64,000 nucleotides of DNA from CAVZCK01 sp963798805 (lineage in GTDB: Bacteria; Pseudomonadota; Alphaproteobacteria; Rhizobiales; Rhodomicrobiaceae). Every line of letters starts with the position of its first letter. Position 1 is the first letter of the stretch. Of this stretch, positions 19,760-28,214 are shown one piece after another. The notes beneath the pieces are model-generated. The model saw nothing but the letters and a program-made list of their open reading frames with translations, was not told where the DNA came from and did not search any database. The DNA lies in the NCBI GenBank assembly GCA_963798805.1, contig CAWCVC010000010.1, positions 1,612,001 through 1,676,000 on the forward strand, given 5' to 3'. The position numbers and the translations under genes were made by a program.

Positions 19760-20287
19760 ATGAAGGAACTGCTCATCCTGGAATATGAGAAGCTTAAGGA
19801 TGAGCAACGGGCGAGGATCACCATCAGGGAGAACCTATTTTATACCGCGCTTCTTGTGACTGGAGGTATATTTTCAGCGTTGCTGACGATCCGGGGCGTG
19901 GACGTTGGTTATCTTGTGCTTACGCCTATTCTTTTTATTATCTCCAACGCATATTACTATAATGATGAAATTATAAGCCGGATCAATCTCTATATCCGAC
20001 AGGATCTTGGTCCTCGACTCGCCGCCGCTAGCGGGCTCCCACCGGAGAATGTCTTCCAATGGGAATCATTTACACGAAATACCCGTCGAATCCGACGGCG
20101 CCTCTATCAATTCGCGGCCAATTTTTTGCTTTACCCTGGCGCTTCCGGCGCCTCACTTACCTTTTTTGCCCTTCGGCGGCACGCGCTTACCTACACCGAG
20201 CAGTTGGCCATCCTGATCTCTGCGATGATAACTGGTCTAATGCTGATTCAGGTCTTGCATCATGCGGATCTGTTTTCCCGCCGGTAA
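19760..20287 (+). CDS. Predicted membrane effector protein (175 aa)
   Basis: Start at MKELLILEYEKLKDEQ, with GGAGG about 8 bases upstream. Hydrophobic segments lie at about 30-48 and 52-71, and at about 122-140 and 148-168; a charged helical region (ISRINLYIRQDLGPRL) sits between the pairs. The N-terminal EYEKLKDEQRARITIRENLF followed by a span recurs in small membrane proteins found next to effector-associated-domain and STAND-type genes, where membrane perturbation is suspected. Here it follows the phosphorylase-domain protein by about 100 bases on the same strand. A role as the membrane toxin of a two-gene defence system is inferred. Confidence 0.68.
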   Translation: MKELLILEYEKLKDEQRARITIRENLFYTALLVTGGIFSALLTIRGVDVGYLVLTPILFIISNAYYYNDEIISRINLYIRQDLGPRLAAASGLPPENVFQWESFTRNTRRIRRRLYQFAANFLLYPGASGASLTFFALRRHALTYTEQLAILISAMITGLMLIQVLHHADLFSRR

Positions 20288-20501
20288 GGGCCAGGATTGG
20301 TGGCGCAGAGAAGACCCGTCGGGCGGGCATGCAGCGCTATTCGTTTAAGCGGAGGCCATGCAGCCGTTCATCCTACAGGGTGCGCTCGGAGGTCGCGCCG
20401 AACCTGAACCGAACCAATTTGGCGGTTCACGTGCAAAGCCGCGAAACAAAAACGGAGAGAAAACAAGCCAAAATCAAAGAACAAACAGCAAACTACGGCC
20501 G

Positions 20502-20555
20502 AGCGCACCCTTGGTAAGGGTGAGGCCGAGAGTTCAATCCTCTCCTGCGGCACCA
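20502..20555 (+). other. tRNA-Thr(GGT) 3' fragment, putative attachment site
   Basis: The sequence folds as the 3' half of a tRNA-Thr. The anticodon arm CACCC/GGGTG is at 20506-20522 with anticodon GGT at 20513-20515. The T arm GAGAG-TTCAATC-CTCTC is at 20528-20544, then the acceptor strand CTGCGGC, discriminator A and CCA at 20553-20555. The 5' half is absent upstream, so it is not a working tRNA. A 3'-half fragment of this kind is the usual footprint of tyrosine-integrase insertion into a tRNA gene. Confidence 0.75.
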
Positions 20556-21009
20556 GTGAAATTCCTGCAAAATCAGTCGTTTATAAGCTCGCCGGGCGGC
20601 TCATTTAAGCGCTCGCGGTGCCGTTCGCAGGTTCCGCGAACCTGATAAGCTCGCGCCGGCCTTGGGCATGGGCGGACGCCGCCGTCAGCATCACGGGGGC
20701 CGATGCAAGTTGCTGTCAGAGCGGGCCAAACATGCTTGAAACTGTTTGACAACGGCATCTTGATGTTTCCTCTCCAAAATAATTTTCGTAAGCATTGACG
20801 GGCGCGCGGTGCCGTCCCCGGATTGTTGCGCAGCTGGGCCATTTTGGCGAGTGGCAGAGCGGGGAGATTCCTGCCACGCCGCAATTCTGCCGGACTGCAA
20901 TCCGCACTGCTCACAACAGTACGGGTTCAACGGCTGGGCACGCCAGCAAAGAGAGGAGTTGCTCACGCCCCATCTCACAGTGCAGACCGCCGAGATGTGT
21001 GCTAACGCC
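20556..21009. other. Intergenic, no gene recognised
   Basis: Downstream of the tRNA fragment I see no convincing gene. A short palindromic stretch lies near 20623-20643 (CAGGTTCCGCGAACCTG). The rest is GC-rich with only chance frames. Confidence 0.35.
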
Positions 21010-21330
21010 AAATCCGGCTGATTTTCGAGCCTTCGAGGGTCAGATTGTACATCAGGCCCTTCCCGTCAACCCGACGATCGGATTGGCGATCCTGGTGGTG
21101 TCGATCGAGGCGCCGACACCGACATTGATGAGGGCGACGGAGCCGTCCACACCGACTTTCCAGCCGTCGACGCGCCGGAAGGCGTGGAGCGCCTCTGGAG
21201 TCATGAAGACGATGATCACCGACCGCACCTGCGCGCCGAGCTGAAACCCGACCGAGGCGGAAACGGTATTGTAATAGTCGATGGTCCGGCCGCGGCTGAG
21301 GAGAGCGCCTTCGCCATATTCGCCGCCGAC
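21010..21330 (-). pseudogene. SYLF/YSC84-domain lipid-binding protein remnant
   Basis: The minus strand encodes GGEYGEGALLSRGRTIDYYN, then SASVGFQLGAQVRSVIIVFM and TPEALHAFRR. These are the conserved blocks of the SYLF (YSC84) lipid-binding domain. The N-terminal third is missing, and a one-base deletion near 21055 shifts the end: one frame stops at LTGRA, the next continues KGLMYNLTLEGSKISR. In this family the protein is usually an exported lipid-binding protein. Here it is a broken remnant of the resident chromosome or an older insert. Confidence 0.7.
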
Positions 21331-22012
21331 GGAGCACTATCCTCGTGGCGATGAGATTGCAAAGTCGCCAGGCGTGGCCTGTCACATGCCAAGAATTGAA
21401 TTCCTTTACCGTGCCGATGGAATCCTGATTTTGATCGAGAATTTCGAACTCGATAAGTTTCCGTCGCCCTGATCTCGCTGCCTCATTCACGCGATCGGCG
21501 GAACAAGCGGCACGCCTTGCTAGCGGATAGGCCTTCATGGATGGTGCATCCAACTGCCGACGATTCCTGGACTTCCGATTTCGGGCGTCTGCCCTTGCCC
21601 GCCCAACGCATAGATCGTCCTGGCGTAGCTGCTGCTCTGCCGAGGACGAAGGAGAAGGCCAGCCGTTTCGCCCCCTGTGACGATTCTCGCATCAAACACG
21701 CGCAGGAGCTTGGACAACCTAACCTCGCCGGAGCCCATCATGGAGCGCTTACCCAGTGACTCCGGACAGAAGCGCGGGCCAGGCAGACGCAGAGACAAAG
21801 CCGCGGGGATCGCGGCAACGACCGTCACGCCGCTTGGCGCGCGATAGGGCGTGACCCGAGCGCAGCGAGAGGCCGCCTAAAAATGTTGTGTTCCACCAAT
21901 CGCTCATCCGGGTGTTCGGCTGACTCGCAGCATCTGGATCTGCCCAGATCGGCTCTTCAGGAGCCATAACCGGACTCGTTGCCAATGCGAGACACTTTGG
22001 TTACCAAGGGCG
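21331..22012. other. Intergenic, no gene recognised
   Basis: Minus-strand frames here (for example 21535-21828) have no recognisable domain and poor composition. The segment separates two gene remnants and looks like decayed sequence. Confidence 0.35.
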
Positions 22013-22192
22013 TTGCCGATTGATCTGCTCATTCGACCGATACTGATCGCGATCTTCTTCACTTTGAGGAATCGCACCCTCACCCCGGTCGTTCAGCTCT
22101 TCATCCAACACACGCATGAGGTCGTGAAATCGATGCCAAGCCCGGCGGAATATGAAGGCTGGGTGCGCTCGAACCTGCCGTTTCCTCGCTGA
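22013..22192 (+). pseudogene. LysR-family regulator, C-terminal remnant
   Basis: About 59 codons reading LPIDLLIRPILIAIFF, then RNRTLTPVVQLFIQHTHEVV. This is the end of the substrate-binding domain of a LysR-type regulator, where the motif NRTL-PVVQLFI near the C-terminus is characteristic. The DNA-binding and most of the sensor domain are absent, so this is a fragment. It points to earlier deletion or insertion at this locus. Confidence 0.55.
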
Positions 22193-22324
22193 GAAGCTGA
22201 TAACCATTTGTTGCCCTAGGTCGGGAGGGGTGCGCCGTGAGTAATGCGATGGATCGATGGTCTCGAAATGAACTTTTGTCCGATGACGGTGTTCTGGTTC
22301 ACCTCAACCAAAAGGATTCGAAAC

Positions 22325-22498
22325 ATGGATAAGGACCGCATTAAAGGCTCGGCCCAGCAGGTCAAGGGCTCGGTCAAGGAAGCGGCCGGCAAGGTCACGG
22401 GCGACGAAAAACTCAAATCCGAAGGCAAAGCCGATAAGGCTGAGGGTAAGGTTCGCAATGCTGTTGGCGGCGCGAAGGATGCGCTCAGAGGCAAGTAG
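22325..22498 (+). CDS. CsbD-family stress protein
   Basis: 57 residues, MDKDRIKGSAQQVKGSVKEA followed by the repeats AAGKVTGDEKLKSEG and KADKAEGKVRNAVGG. These Lys/Ala/Gly-rich imperfect repeats define the CsbD/UPF0337 family, whose members are small hydrophilic stress proteins of unclear mechanism. The start ATG at 22325 is chosen because the upstream in-frame stretch does not fit the family. A strong terminator follows at 22545-22581, so it is a monocistronic gene. Confidence 0.92.
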   Translation: MDKDRIKGSAQQVKGSVKEAAGKVTGDEKLKSEGKADKAEGKVRNAVGGAKDALRGK

Positions 22499-22544
22499 CG
22501 GATAGTCGCCGGCGTATCTCGCAGGGTGCGTAATTCGCTTTGAA

Positions 22545-22581
22545 GAGGCAGGGCCGGAAACGTCGCCCTGTCTCTTTTTTT
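22545..22581 (+). terminator. Rho-independent terminator after CsbD gene
   Basis: The stem GAGGCAGGGC (22545-22554) pairs with GCCCTGTCTC (22565-22574) with one mismatch around a 10-base loop, followed by a run of seven T. It sits 46 bases after the CsbD stop and before the AI-2E-type permease. Confidence 0.85.
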
Positions 22582-22621
22582 GGGCGTCACAATAGACGCC
22601 GCGTCAGGCGAGGTTAAATCA

Positions 22622-24592
22622 ATGCCGAATGCGATATCTGGAAAGAACCGGCCGCGCATGGTCGCCACGCCCGCGGTCGGGTATCAAGTGCCGGGAAGCG
22701 CCGTGTCGGCGCTGCTGTTCGCATTCATCGTCGTCGCCTCGCTCTACCTGGGGCGGGCGATCCTCATGCCGTTCGCGCTTGCCGTCTTGCTCAGCTTTAT
22801 GCTGTCGCCGCTCGTGCGTCGTCTACAATTATGGCGCGTACCGCGCACCCTCGCCGTGATCTCGGTCGTGATCACAGCATTTGCCGGCATTTTCGCCATG
22901 GGCGGCCTGATGGTTTCGCAGGTAAATCAGCTTGCAAGCGATCTGCCGCATTATCAGTCGACGTTGCGAGAGAAGATTCAAGCGCTACGCGGCGCCGCGA
23001 GCGGGACTGGAACGCTTGAGCGCGCGTCCGAAGTGCTTCATGATCTTTCCAACGAACTCAACCGCCCGCAGGCAGGCTCGCCAGCGCCGAGCCCTGGCGC
23101 CGCCACGCCCGCGCCGTCGCCGAAGCCGATTCCGGTCGAAGTTCAGGAGCCCAATCCCGGCGCATTGCAGACCCTCGTCTCGCTGATTACGCCGCTGATC
23201 AATCCACTCGTTACAACCGGCCTCGTCGTCATCTTCGTCATTTTCATCCTGCTGCAGCGGCAGGATCTGCGCAATCGCCTCGTGCGGCTTGCCGGCTCGC
23301 ACGATATGCAACGGACCACTGCCGCGCTTGACGATGCGGGCAGCCGCCTGAGCCGCCTTTTCCTCACTCAGCTCGCTCTCAATGCCGGCTTCGGCCTCGT
23401 GATCGGCGTGGCCTGGTGGATCATCGGAGTGCCGAGCGCGCCGCTTTGGGGCATCCTCGCGATGATCCTGCGCTTCGTGCCCTATATCGGCACCTGGATA
23501 TCGGCCATTTTTCCCCTCCTTCTCGCGGCGGCGGTGGGACCGGACTGGAGCATGTTCATCTGGGCTGCGGCGTCCTTCTTGGTGGTTGAGATGACGGTGG
23601 GCCAAATCATTGAGCCACTGATGCAAGGGCATAGCACCGGCCTATCGCCAGTCGCCGTGATCGCCTCGGCGACCTTTTGGACGTGGCTATGGGGACCGAT
23701 CGGCCTTGTGCTGGCGACTCCGCTGACCACCTGCCTCGTGGTGCTGGGAAATCACGTCGAACGGCTGAAATTCCTCGACATCATGTTTGGCGATCAGCCT
23801 GCGCTCACGCCGGTCGAGCTAGCCTATCAGCGTCTCTTGGCGCGTGACGCGGTCGAAGCAGCCGACCAGGCGCGTGTGTTCCTGCGCGATAAGCCGCTTG
23901 TTAGCTATTATGAGACGATCTTTATTCCCACTCTGAAGCTCGCCCAGGCCGACGACGAATTCGGCCGGCTGGACGAAGAACGTCTGCGACATATGAGCGA
24001 GGCGGCTTTCGAGCTTGTCGACGACCTCGCCGATCACATCGACACGGATGCCGCAGCCGATGACGAATCGGACGCCGAGAACAAGCCGCTCGCCCAGCTT
24101 AGTGAGACTGAAAACTCGGCTGAAGCCTCTGCTTATGCGTTCCCTGAGGCCTGGCGGATGGGCGCGCCCGTCTTGTGCGTGCCGGGGGACGGTGAACTCG
24201 ATGCGGCGCTTGCGCTCGTAATTGCACAACTCGTCGGACGGCGAGGGCTAGGCGCGCGCGCCGAGGACGGCGACATCTTGTCGATTTCCCGCATTTTCGG
24301 CCTGGATACAAGCGGGGTGAGGCTGATCTGTCTCTGTTACGTCGCGGCGGTCACGCCAGCGCAGCTCCGCTACGCCATTCGTCGCCTGCGACGCAAAGCG
24401 CCTGACGCTCATATCCTGATCAGTCTTATAAGCGAAATGCAGGACGATAAGGATGAAGCCTTGGCCAATGTGAGCTATGTCCAAGGTTCGCTTGAGAACA
24501 CCGTCGACGCCGTCATCTCCGCTTCGGCGGCAGCCGCCGCAAAGGAGGCCAATGACGAACCCGCGGCGGACATTAATGTTCTGCAGGGATGA
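22622..24592 (+). CDS. AI-2E/PerM-family transporter with C-terminal extension
   Basis: 656 residues starting MPNAISGKNRPRM. The upstream TTG start at 22580 lies inside the terminator and is rejected. The N-terminal 390 residues are the AI-2E/PerM family: spans in SALLFAFIVVASLYL, GRAILMPFALAVLLSFMLSP and VISVVITAFAGIFAM, a long loop with a Pro/Ala-rich stretch, then LVVIFVIFILLQRQDLRNRL, the FVPYIGTWISAIFP segment and VEMTVGQIIEPLMQGHSTG. The C-terminal 260 residues are an acidic cytoplasmic extension (PVLCVPGDGELDAALALVIA) common in alphaproteobacterial members. Substrate is not established; these proteins export small molecules or are implicated in envelope physiology. Confidence 0.88.
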   Translation: MPNAISGKNRPRMVATPAVGYQVPGSAVSALLFAFIVVASLYLGRAILMPFALAVLLSFMLSPLVRRLQLWRVPRTLAVISVVITAFAGIFAMGGLMVSQVNQLASDLPHYQSTLREKIQALRGAASGTGTLERASEVLHDLSNELNRPQAGSPAPSPGAATPAPSPKPIPVEVQEPNPGALQTLVSLITPLINPLVTTGLVVIFVIFILLQRQDLRNRLVRLAGSHDMQRTTAALDDAGSRLSRLFLTQLALNAGFGLVIGVAWWIIGVPSAPLWGILAMILRFVPYIGTWISAIFPLLLAAAVGPDWSMFIWAAASFLVVEMTVGQIIEPLMQGHSTGLSPVAVIASATFWTWLWGPIGLVLATPLTTCLVVLGNHVERLKFLDIMFGDQPALTPVELAYQRLLARDAVEAADQARVFLRDKPLVSYYETIFIPTLKLAQADDEFGRLDEERLRHMSEAAFELVDDLADHIDTDAAADDESDAENKPLAQLSETENSAEASAYAFPEAWRMGAPVLCVPGDGELDAALALVIAQLVGRRGLGARAEDGDILSISRIFGLDTSGVRLICLCYVAAVTPAQLRYAIRRLRRKAPDAHILISLISEMQDDKDEALANVSYVQGSLENTVDAVISASAAAAAKEANDEPAADINVLQG

Positions 24593-24964
24593 TCAGCTTA
24601 GACTGCGACCGGGTCAGCCTCGATCTGGTCTGTCGCGACTAATTTCGGCGCCATCTCTCATCTCCCTTAAAACGATGAAAATTGGCCGGATTCCGATCTG
24701 GAAACTGGCATCTCGGTGCGGTACAGACCAGCCTTCGTGCAGCGACAATTTCTCCTCGGGGCCACGGCCAGTGATCCCGAGAGGCGGCACTTTTCCCGCT
24801 TTATTCGTGATAGCAGAAGTATTACGGCCTTGTTTTTTTTCCCTTGAGGCGACGGATCGGCCGATAGTCATGTTTATAAACTGGACGTTGGTTGAGGCGC
24901 TCGCATCGGCCCTTTCCTAAAATCAGTCATAAGTCAGGATGGTGGATAAGACGAAGGACCTAAG
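24593..24964. other. Intergenic, no gene recognised
   Basis: About 370 bases between the permease and the metallophosphoesterase remnant. A chance frame on the + strand (24477-24920) overlaps the permease end and has no features. No terminator is clear. Confidence 0.35.
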
Positions 24965-25066
24965 GTGAGAATTCTGGCCATTTCCGATATCCACTGCATG
25001 GAGCGGGTCGCGTGGCACTTCCCGGCACCGCCAGCGAGCAATACACAAAAAGGTACCCCCGCTTAG
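24965..25066 (+). pseudogene. Metallophosphoesterase, N-terminal remnant
   Basis: A GTG start opens VRILAISDIHCMERVAW, the first strand and metal motif (DxH) of calcineurin-like phosphoesterases, and then stops after 33 codons. Everything downstream of the first motif is lost. This looks like the 5' end of a gene cut by deletion, followed by the alpha/beta hydrolase gene. Confidence 0.55.
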
Positions 25067-25118
25067 TACGCGTGGGTGACTGTGTGGGGAACTTACCAAG
25101 GGTTGCGCGCGTTTTGCC

Positions 25119-26243
25119 ATGCTGCGGTGCAGCATCATGATGTTTTCAAGCGCCGTCGGTTATTCAGGATCAGCCCAAATGTTCACAGGCCGTTCAAGCA
25201 CACATCTTGCCCAAGCCATTCACTGGAGCTATCTCGACCGGCGCCCCTTTGGGAGGGGGGCGCCGCGCCCGTATGCGACGGCTGCAACTCTGGGGGGAGG
25301 AGCGCTTGTGGTGGCCGCGCTGGCAAATTGGTATTTGGCAAACAAGGCCGAGCGTGACAATCCGCCAGCAGGTCGGTTTATTGAGATAGACGGGTTCCGA
25401 CTGCATTATATAGAGCGGGGCCAAGGCGAATCTCTCATTCTATTGCACGGCAATGGCAGCATGATTGAGGACTTCGCATCGAGCGGGCTGATCGACAAGG
25501 CTTCCCAAGGCTATCGTGTGATTGCCTTGGACCGGCCCGGCTTTGGGCATAGCGGGCGGCCGCGGAGCAAGATCTGGACGCCGCAAGCCCAGGCTGACCT
25601 TATCCACGAGGCACTGCTCCGGCTGGGCGTTTCCGGCGCAGTCGTGCTCGGACATTCCTGGGGCACTCAGGTGGCCATCGCCCTCGCGCAGAAATATCCG
25701 CAGGACGTGGGCGGCCTGGTTCTGGCCTCGGGTTATTATTATCCTTCCCTGCGGGCTGACGTGCTCGCCCTGTCAGCGCCCGCGATACCTGTTCTTGGCG
25801 ATGTGATGCGCTACACAATCTCTCCGCTCATCGCCCGAGCGGTGTGGCCGCTCCTGATGCGCAAGATATTCGGCCCCGCGTCCGTGCCGTCGAAATTCAA
25901 ACGAGGCTTTCCCAGGGCAATGGCCGTCCGTCCCTCTCAGCTTCGTGCCAGTGCGGAAGAGACCGCCCTTATGATCCCCGACGCATTTGCTTTCCGTGGG
26001 CAATATCAGAAGCTGCAGATGCCCGTCATCATCGTCGCCGGCGAAGACGACCGTTTGATCGAGATTGATGAGCAGTCAGGCCGGCTCCACCGCGAGATAC
26101 AGCACAGCGTGTTTCATAGGGTGCGCGGCGCCGGCCACATGGTCCACCAAAGTGCCCCCGACCGTGTGATGGCCGCGATTGATTCAGCTGTAGACAGAAT
26201 GCGCCAGCCGCGCGCGTCAAACCGGAGAGCCACGCGGGGCTGA
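25119..26243 (+). CDS. Alpha/beta hydrolase
   Basis: 374 residues. The catalytic triad can be placed: Ser in VLGHSWGTQVA at about 178, Asp in VAGEDDRLIE at about 308, and His in GAGHMVHQSA at about 338. The oxyanion motif LLHGNGS and the strand ALDRPGFGHS are also present. A hydrophobic segment at about 55-70 (TLGGGALVVAALANWYL) suggests an N-terminal membrane anchor. The start could be any of several early methionines. Substrate cannot be told from sequence. Confidence 0.85.
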   Translation: MLRCSIMMFSSAVGYSGSAQMFTGRSSTHLAQAIHWSYLDRRPFGRGAPRPYATAATLGGGALVVAALANWYLANKAERDNPPAGRFIEIDGFRLHYIERGQGESLILLHGNGSMIEDFASSGLIDKASQGYRVIALDRPGFGHSGRPRSKIWTPQAQADLIHEALLRLGVSGAVVLGHSWGTQVAIALAQKYPQDVGGLVLASGYYYPSLRADVLALSAPAIPVLGDVMRYTISPLIARAVWPLLMRKIFGPASVPSKFKRGFPRAMAVRPSQLRASAEETALMIPDAFAFRGQYQKLQMPVIIVAGEDDRLIEIDEQSGRLHREIQHSVFHRVRGAGHMVHQSAPDRVMAAIDSAVDRMRQPRASNRRATRG

Positions 26244-26476
26244 GATATGTCACAAAACTCGTCGCGAAAACTATGTTCCGCAAACGTCGGTAGCCACAAT
26301 CGCAGCCGCCTGAGCGGTTAACCTTCCGATCTCAAAGCCCTCGGCAAGGGTCGGGACGATTTGGCAGAGGGCTATTACCTTTTTAATCAGACCAGCGCCT
26401 CCGTCTGGAACGGCGGCCCTTGATTTTCACCGCTGCCGTCATTGACTCCCATTGTCGCCATGAACAAAATGGGAAC

Positions 26477-26692
26477 ATGCATTGGGACAATGACACTAAC
26501 GATCTCCATCGCGACATTCGTATCTGGCTTGCCACCTGCAAGTACAAGGCGCCGCATCGGGCAAGCGCGTGGAGGTCGGATCTGTTTTACAAAGCCGTCG
26601 CCAAGCACCTTACCGAGAATTTGAGTCGCGCTTGGCAGTTCCGGCGTCGCTTCGATGACAGCGGGAAGCCAATCCAACATGAGGATGGATAG
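26477..26692 (+). CDS. Small hypothetical protein upstream of SRAP gene
   Basis: 71 residues starting MHWDNDTNDLHRDIRIWLAT, with a basic middle part and aromatic residues (SRAWQFRRRFDDSGKPIQ). It ends 3 bases before the SRAP start, so the two are probably translated from one transcript. It is not recognised. A longer in-frame start at 26420 is possible but adds an unlikely leader. Confidence 0.5.
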   Translation: MHWDNDTNDLHRDIRIWLATCKYKAPHRASAWRSDLFYKAVAKHLTENLSRAWQFRRRFDDSGKPIQHEDG

Positions 26693-26695
26693 CCG

Positions 26696-27424
26696 ATGTG
26701 CGGGCGCTTTACGCAAACCGACAGGGAGTTGCCGGGCTTCTCCACGGCTGTGCTCGACGAGGAGATCGACAGTCGCGCCCGTCATATCCGCTACAACGGC
26801 GCGCCTAGCCAGGATTTCTGGGTGATCCGCCGGCATCCCGAGACCGGCGTCTATCATCGCGACCGGTTGGTTTGGGGGCTCATTCCTTATTGGGTCAAGG
26901 AGCCGAACGGTGGGCGCAAGCCGATCAATGCCAAATCCGAAACCGTGGCGAGCCTGCCGAGCTTTCGCAATGCCTACGCCAAACGGCGCTGCATCGTTCC
27001 CATCGACAACTTCTTCGAATGGCGTAAGACCACACCGCCAAAGCAACCTTACGCCATCGGCATGAAAGACGGCTCGCCCTTCGGCCTTGCTGGCATCTGG
27101 GAAAGCTGGAAGCATCCGGAGACGGGTGAATTCATTCGCAGCTTCTGCATTCTCACCTGCCCCGCCAACGAGCTTATCGGGACGATCCATGATCGAATGC
27201 CGGTGATCCTGCGGGCGTCGGCATATGAGCGCTGGCTGTCGCCGATCGAACCCGACCCGCGTGATCTGCTTGAGCCTTTTCCGGGAGAACTGCTGCGAAT
27301 GTGGCCAGTCTCGACGCGAGTGAACTCACCGCAGAACGATGACGCTGATCTGCTGATCCCCACCGAGTGGCCTTGGAACCCGGCGGCCGGCTGGAGAAGG
27401 CAAACAAAATGCAGGGCCAGCTAA
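26696..27424 (+). CDS. SRAP-domain protein (HMCES/YedK family)
   Basis: 242 residues. MCGRFTQ places the catalytic Cys2. INAKSETVASLPSF (about 77-91) holds the conserved Asn, NFFEWRKT (about 105-112) the Glu, and IGTIHDRMPVIL (about 160-172) the His. These proteins form a covalent DNA-protein crosslink at abasic sites in single-stranded DNA and protect it during replication. Length matches the family. The gene follows the small unknown by 3 bases. Confidence 0.93.
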   Translation: MCGRFTQTDRELPGFSTAVLDEEIDSRARHIRYNGAPSQDFWVIRRHPETGVYHRDRLVWGLIPYWVKEPNGGRKPINAKSETVASLPSFRNAYAKRRCIVPIDNFFEWRKTTPPKQPYAIGMKDGSPFGLAGIWESWKHPETGEFIRSFCILTCPANELIGTIHDRMPVILRASAYERWLSPIEPDPRDLLEPFPGELLRMWPVSTRVNSPQNDDADLLIPTEWPWNPAAGWRRQTKCRAS

Positions 27425-27459
27425 GGCCCTGCATCTCGATCGCTGTTGCGGCATCTCAC

Positions 27460-27606
27460 TTAGTCGCCGAACTGCTTCCAGAAGTTCAGTTCGTCGTCGA
27501 GCGACTGATAGGTCGGGTTGACGGCATAATGCTTCGGAGCAGCCGAGACGGCCGAAACCGTTCCGAGGAGGGCGAGCGCGACGAGCGCAGATGTGAGGAA
27601 TTTCAT
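27460..27606 (-). CDS. Small secreted protein
   Basis: 48 residues starting MKFLTSALVALALLGTVSA. It has a canonical Sec signal peptide (n-region Lys, hydrophobic core, cleavage after SAVSAA) and a short mature part, PKHYAVNPTYQSLDDELNFW. Two ATG codons precede it (MVIIMMKFL); the most 3' gives the cleanest signal peptide. It is convergent with the SRAP gene. Function unknown. Confidence 0.6.
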   Translation of the reverse strand: MKFLTSALVALALLGTVSAVSAAPKHYAVNPTYQSLDDELNFWKQFGD

Positions 27607-27808
27607 CATTATGATCACCATTTTTCTGAATGTTTGATGGGCCGATTTTGGCTCCAGGTGCTGCAATATCGACGTTTTCTGAAAGACCGGCCTCATCCGG
27701 TTGGATGAGGATCAACTTCACAACCGTGTGATGCGAGAGGCTGCGGCATGGCTCAACGCTTCCGAGCCAGCACCTTCACAGACACTGGAATTTACATGAG
27801 CTGACCCA

Positions 27809-28042
27809 ATGACCACCCTCGAACGCCTCCGCTCTGCCGTTGGCATCTATGACCAGCTCTGTCCGGTTCGCTGCGCGGATCTGCGCGCCGTCCTCGAAGC
27901 GGTCGACCGCTTGAAAGACCTCGTAAGCGAAATGGGCGAACGCAATTACTTCGACCGCAAGAGCGGGAACCTCCGACGAAACGGAGCCTACACGCAAGCT
28001 GTCAAGAGCCTGGAGCAGCTGGAAGGTGAATTGCCTGAATAA
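27809..28042 (+). CDS. Small hypothetical protein (77 aa)
   Basis: MTTLERLRSAVGIYDQLC opens a helical, soluble protein with a charged middle (VDRLKDLVSEMGERNYFDRK). Protein-like composition and a clean stop suggest it is real. No domain is recognised. The nearest upstream gene is divergent and the downstream one is the IS1380 copy. Confidence 0.5.
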   Translation: MTTLERLRSAVGIYDQLCPVRCADLRAVLEAVDRLKDLVSEMGERNYFDRKSGNLRRNGAYTQAVKSLEQLEGELPE

Positions 28043-28214
28043 TTCGGACGGCTCGAATGTCTAGAAGCGGCACGAGCTGGCTAACGCTGGTTCTCGCCGA
28101 TGCTAGCCGGAAAAATTCATGGTGGGTTGGCGGATGTAGTCTAACCCTTTGAACTCGCGTAAGATTTGGTTGCTTAAGCCGATCCGCGCGATTTTCAGAA
28201 GGAGCCCATCCGCC

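Noticed and set aside
20502..20555. Complete tRNA-Thr gene
   Set aside because: Only the anticodon arm, T arm and acceptor 3' strand are present; the 5' half and D arm are missing.
26387..27190. Minus-strand frame of 267 codons
   Set aside because: It overlaps the SRAP gene in antisense.
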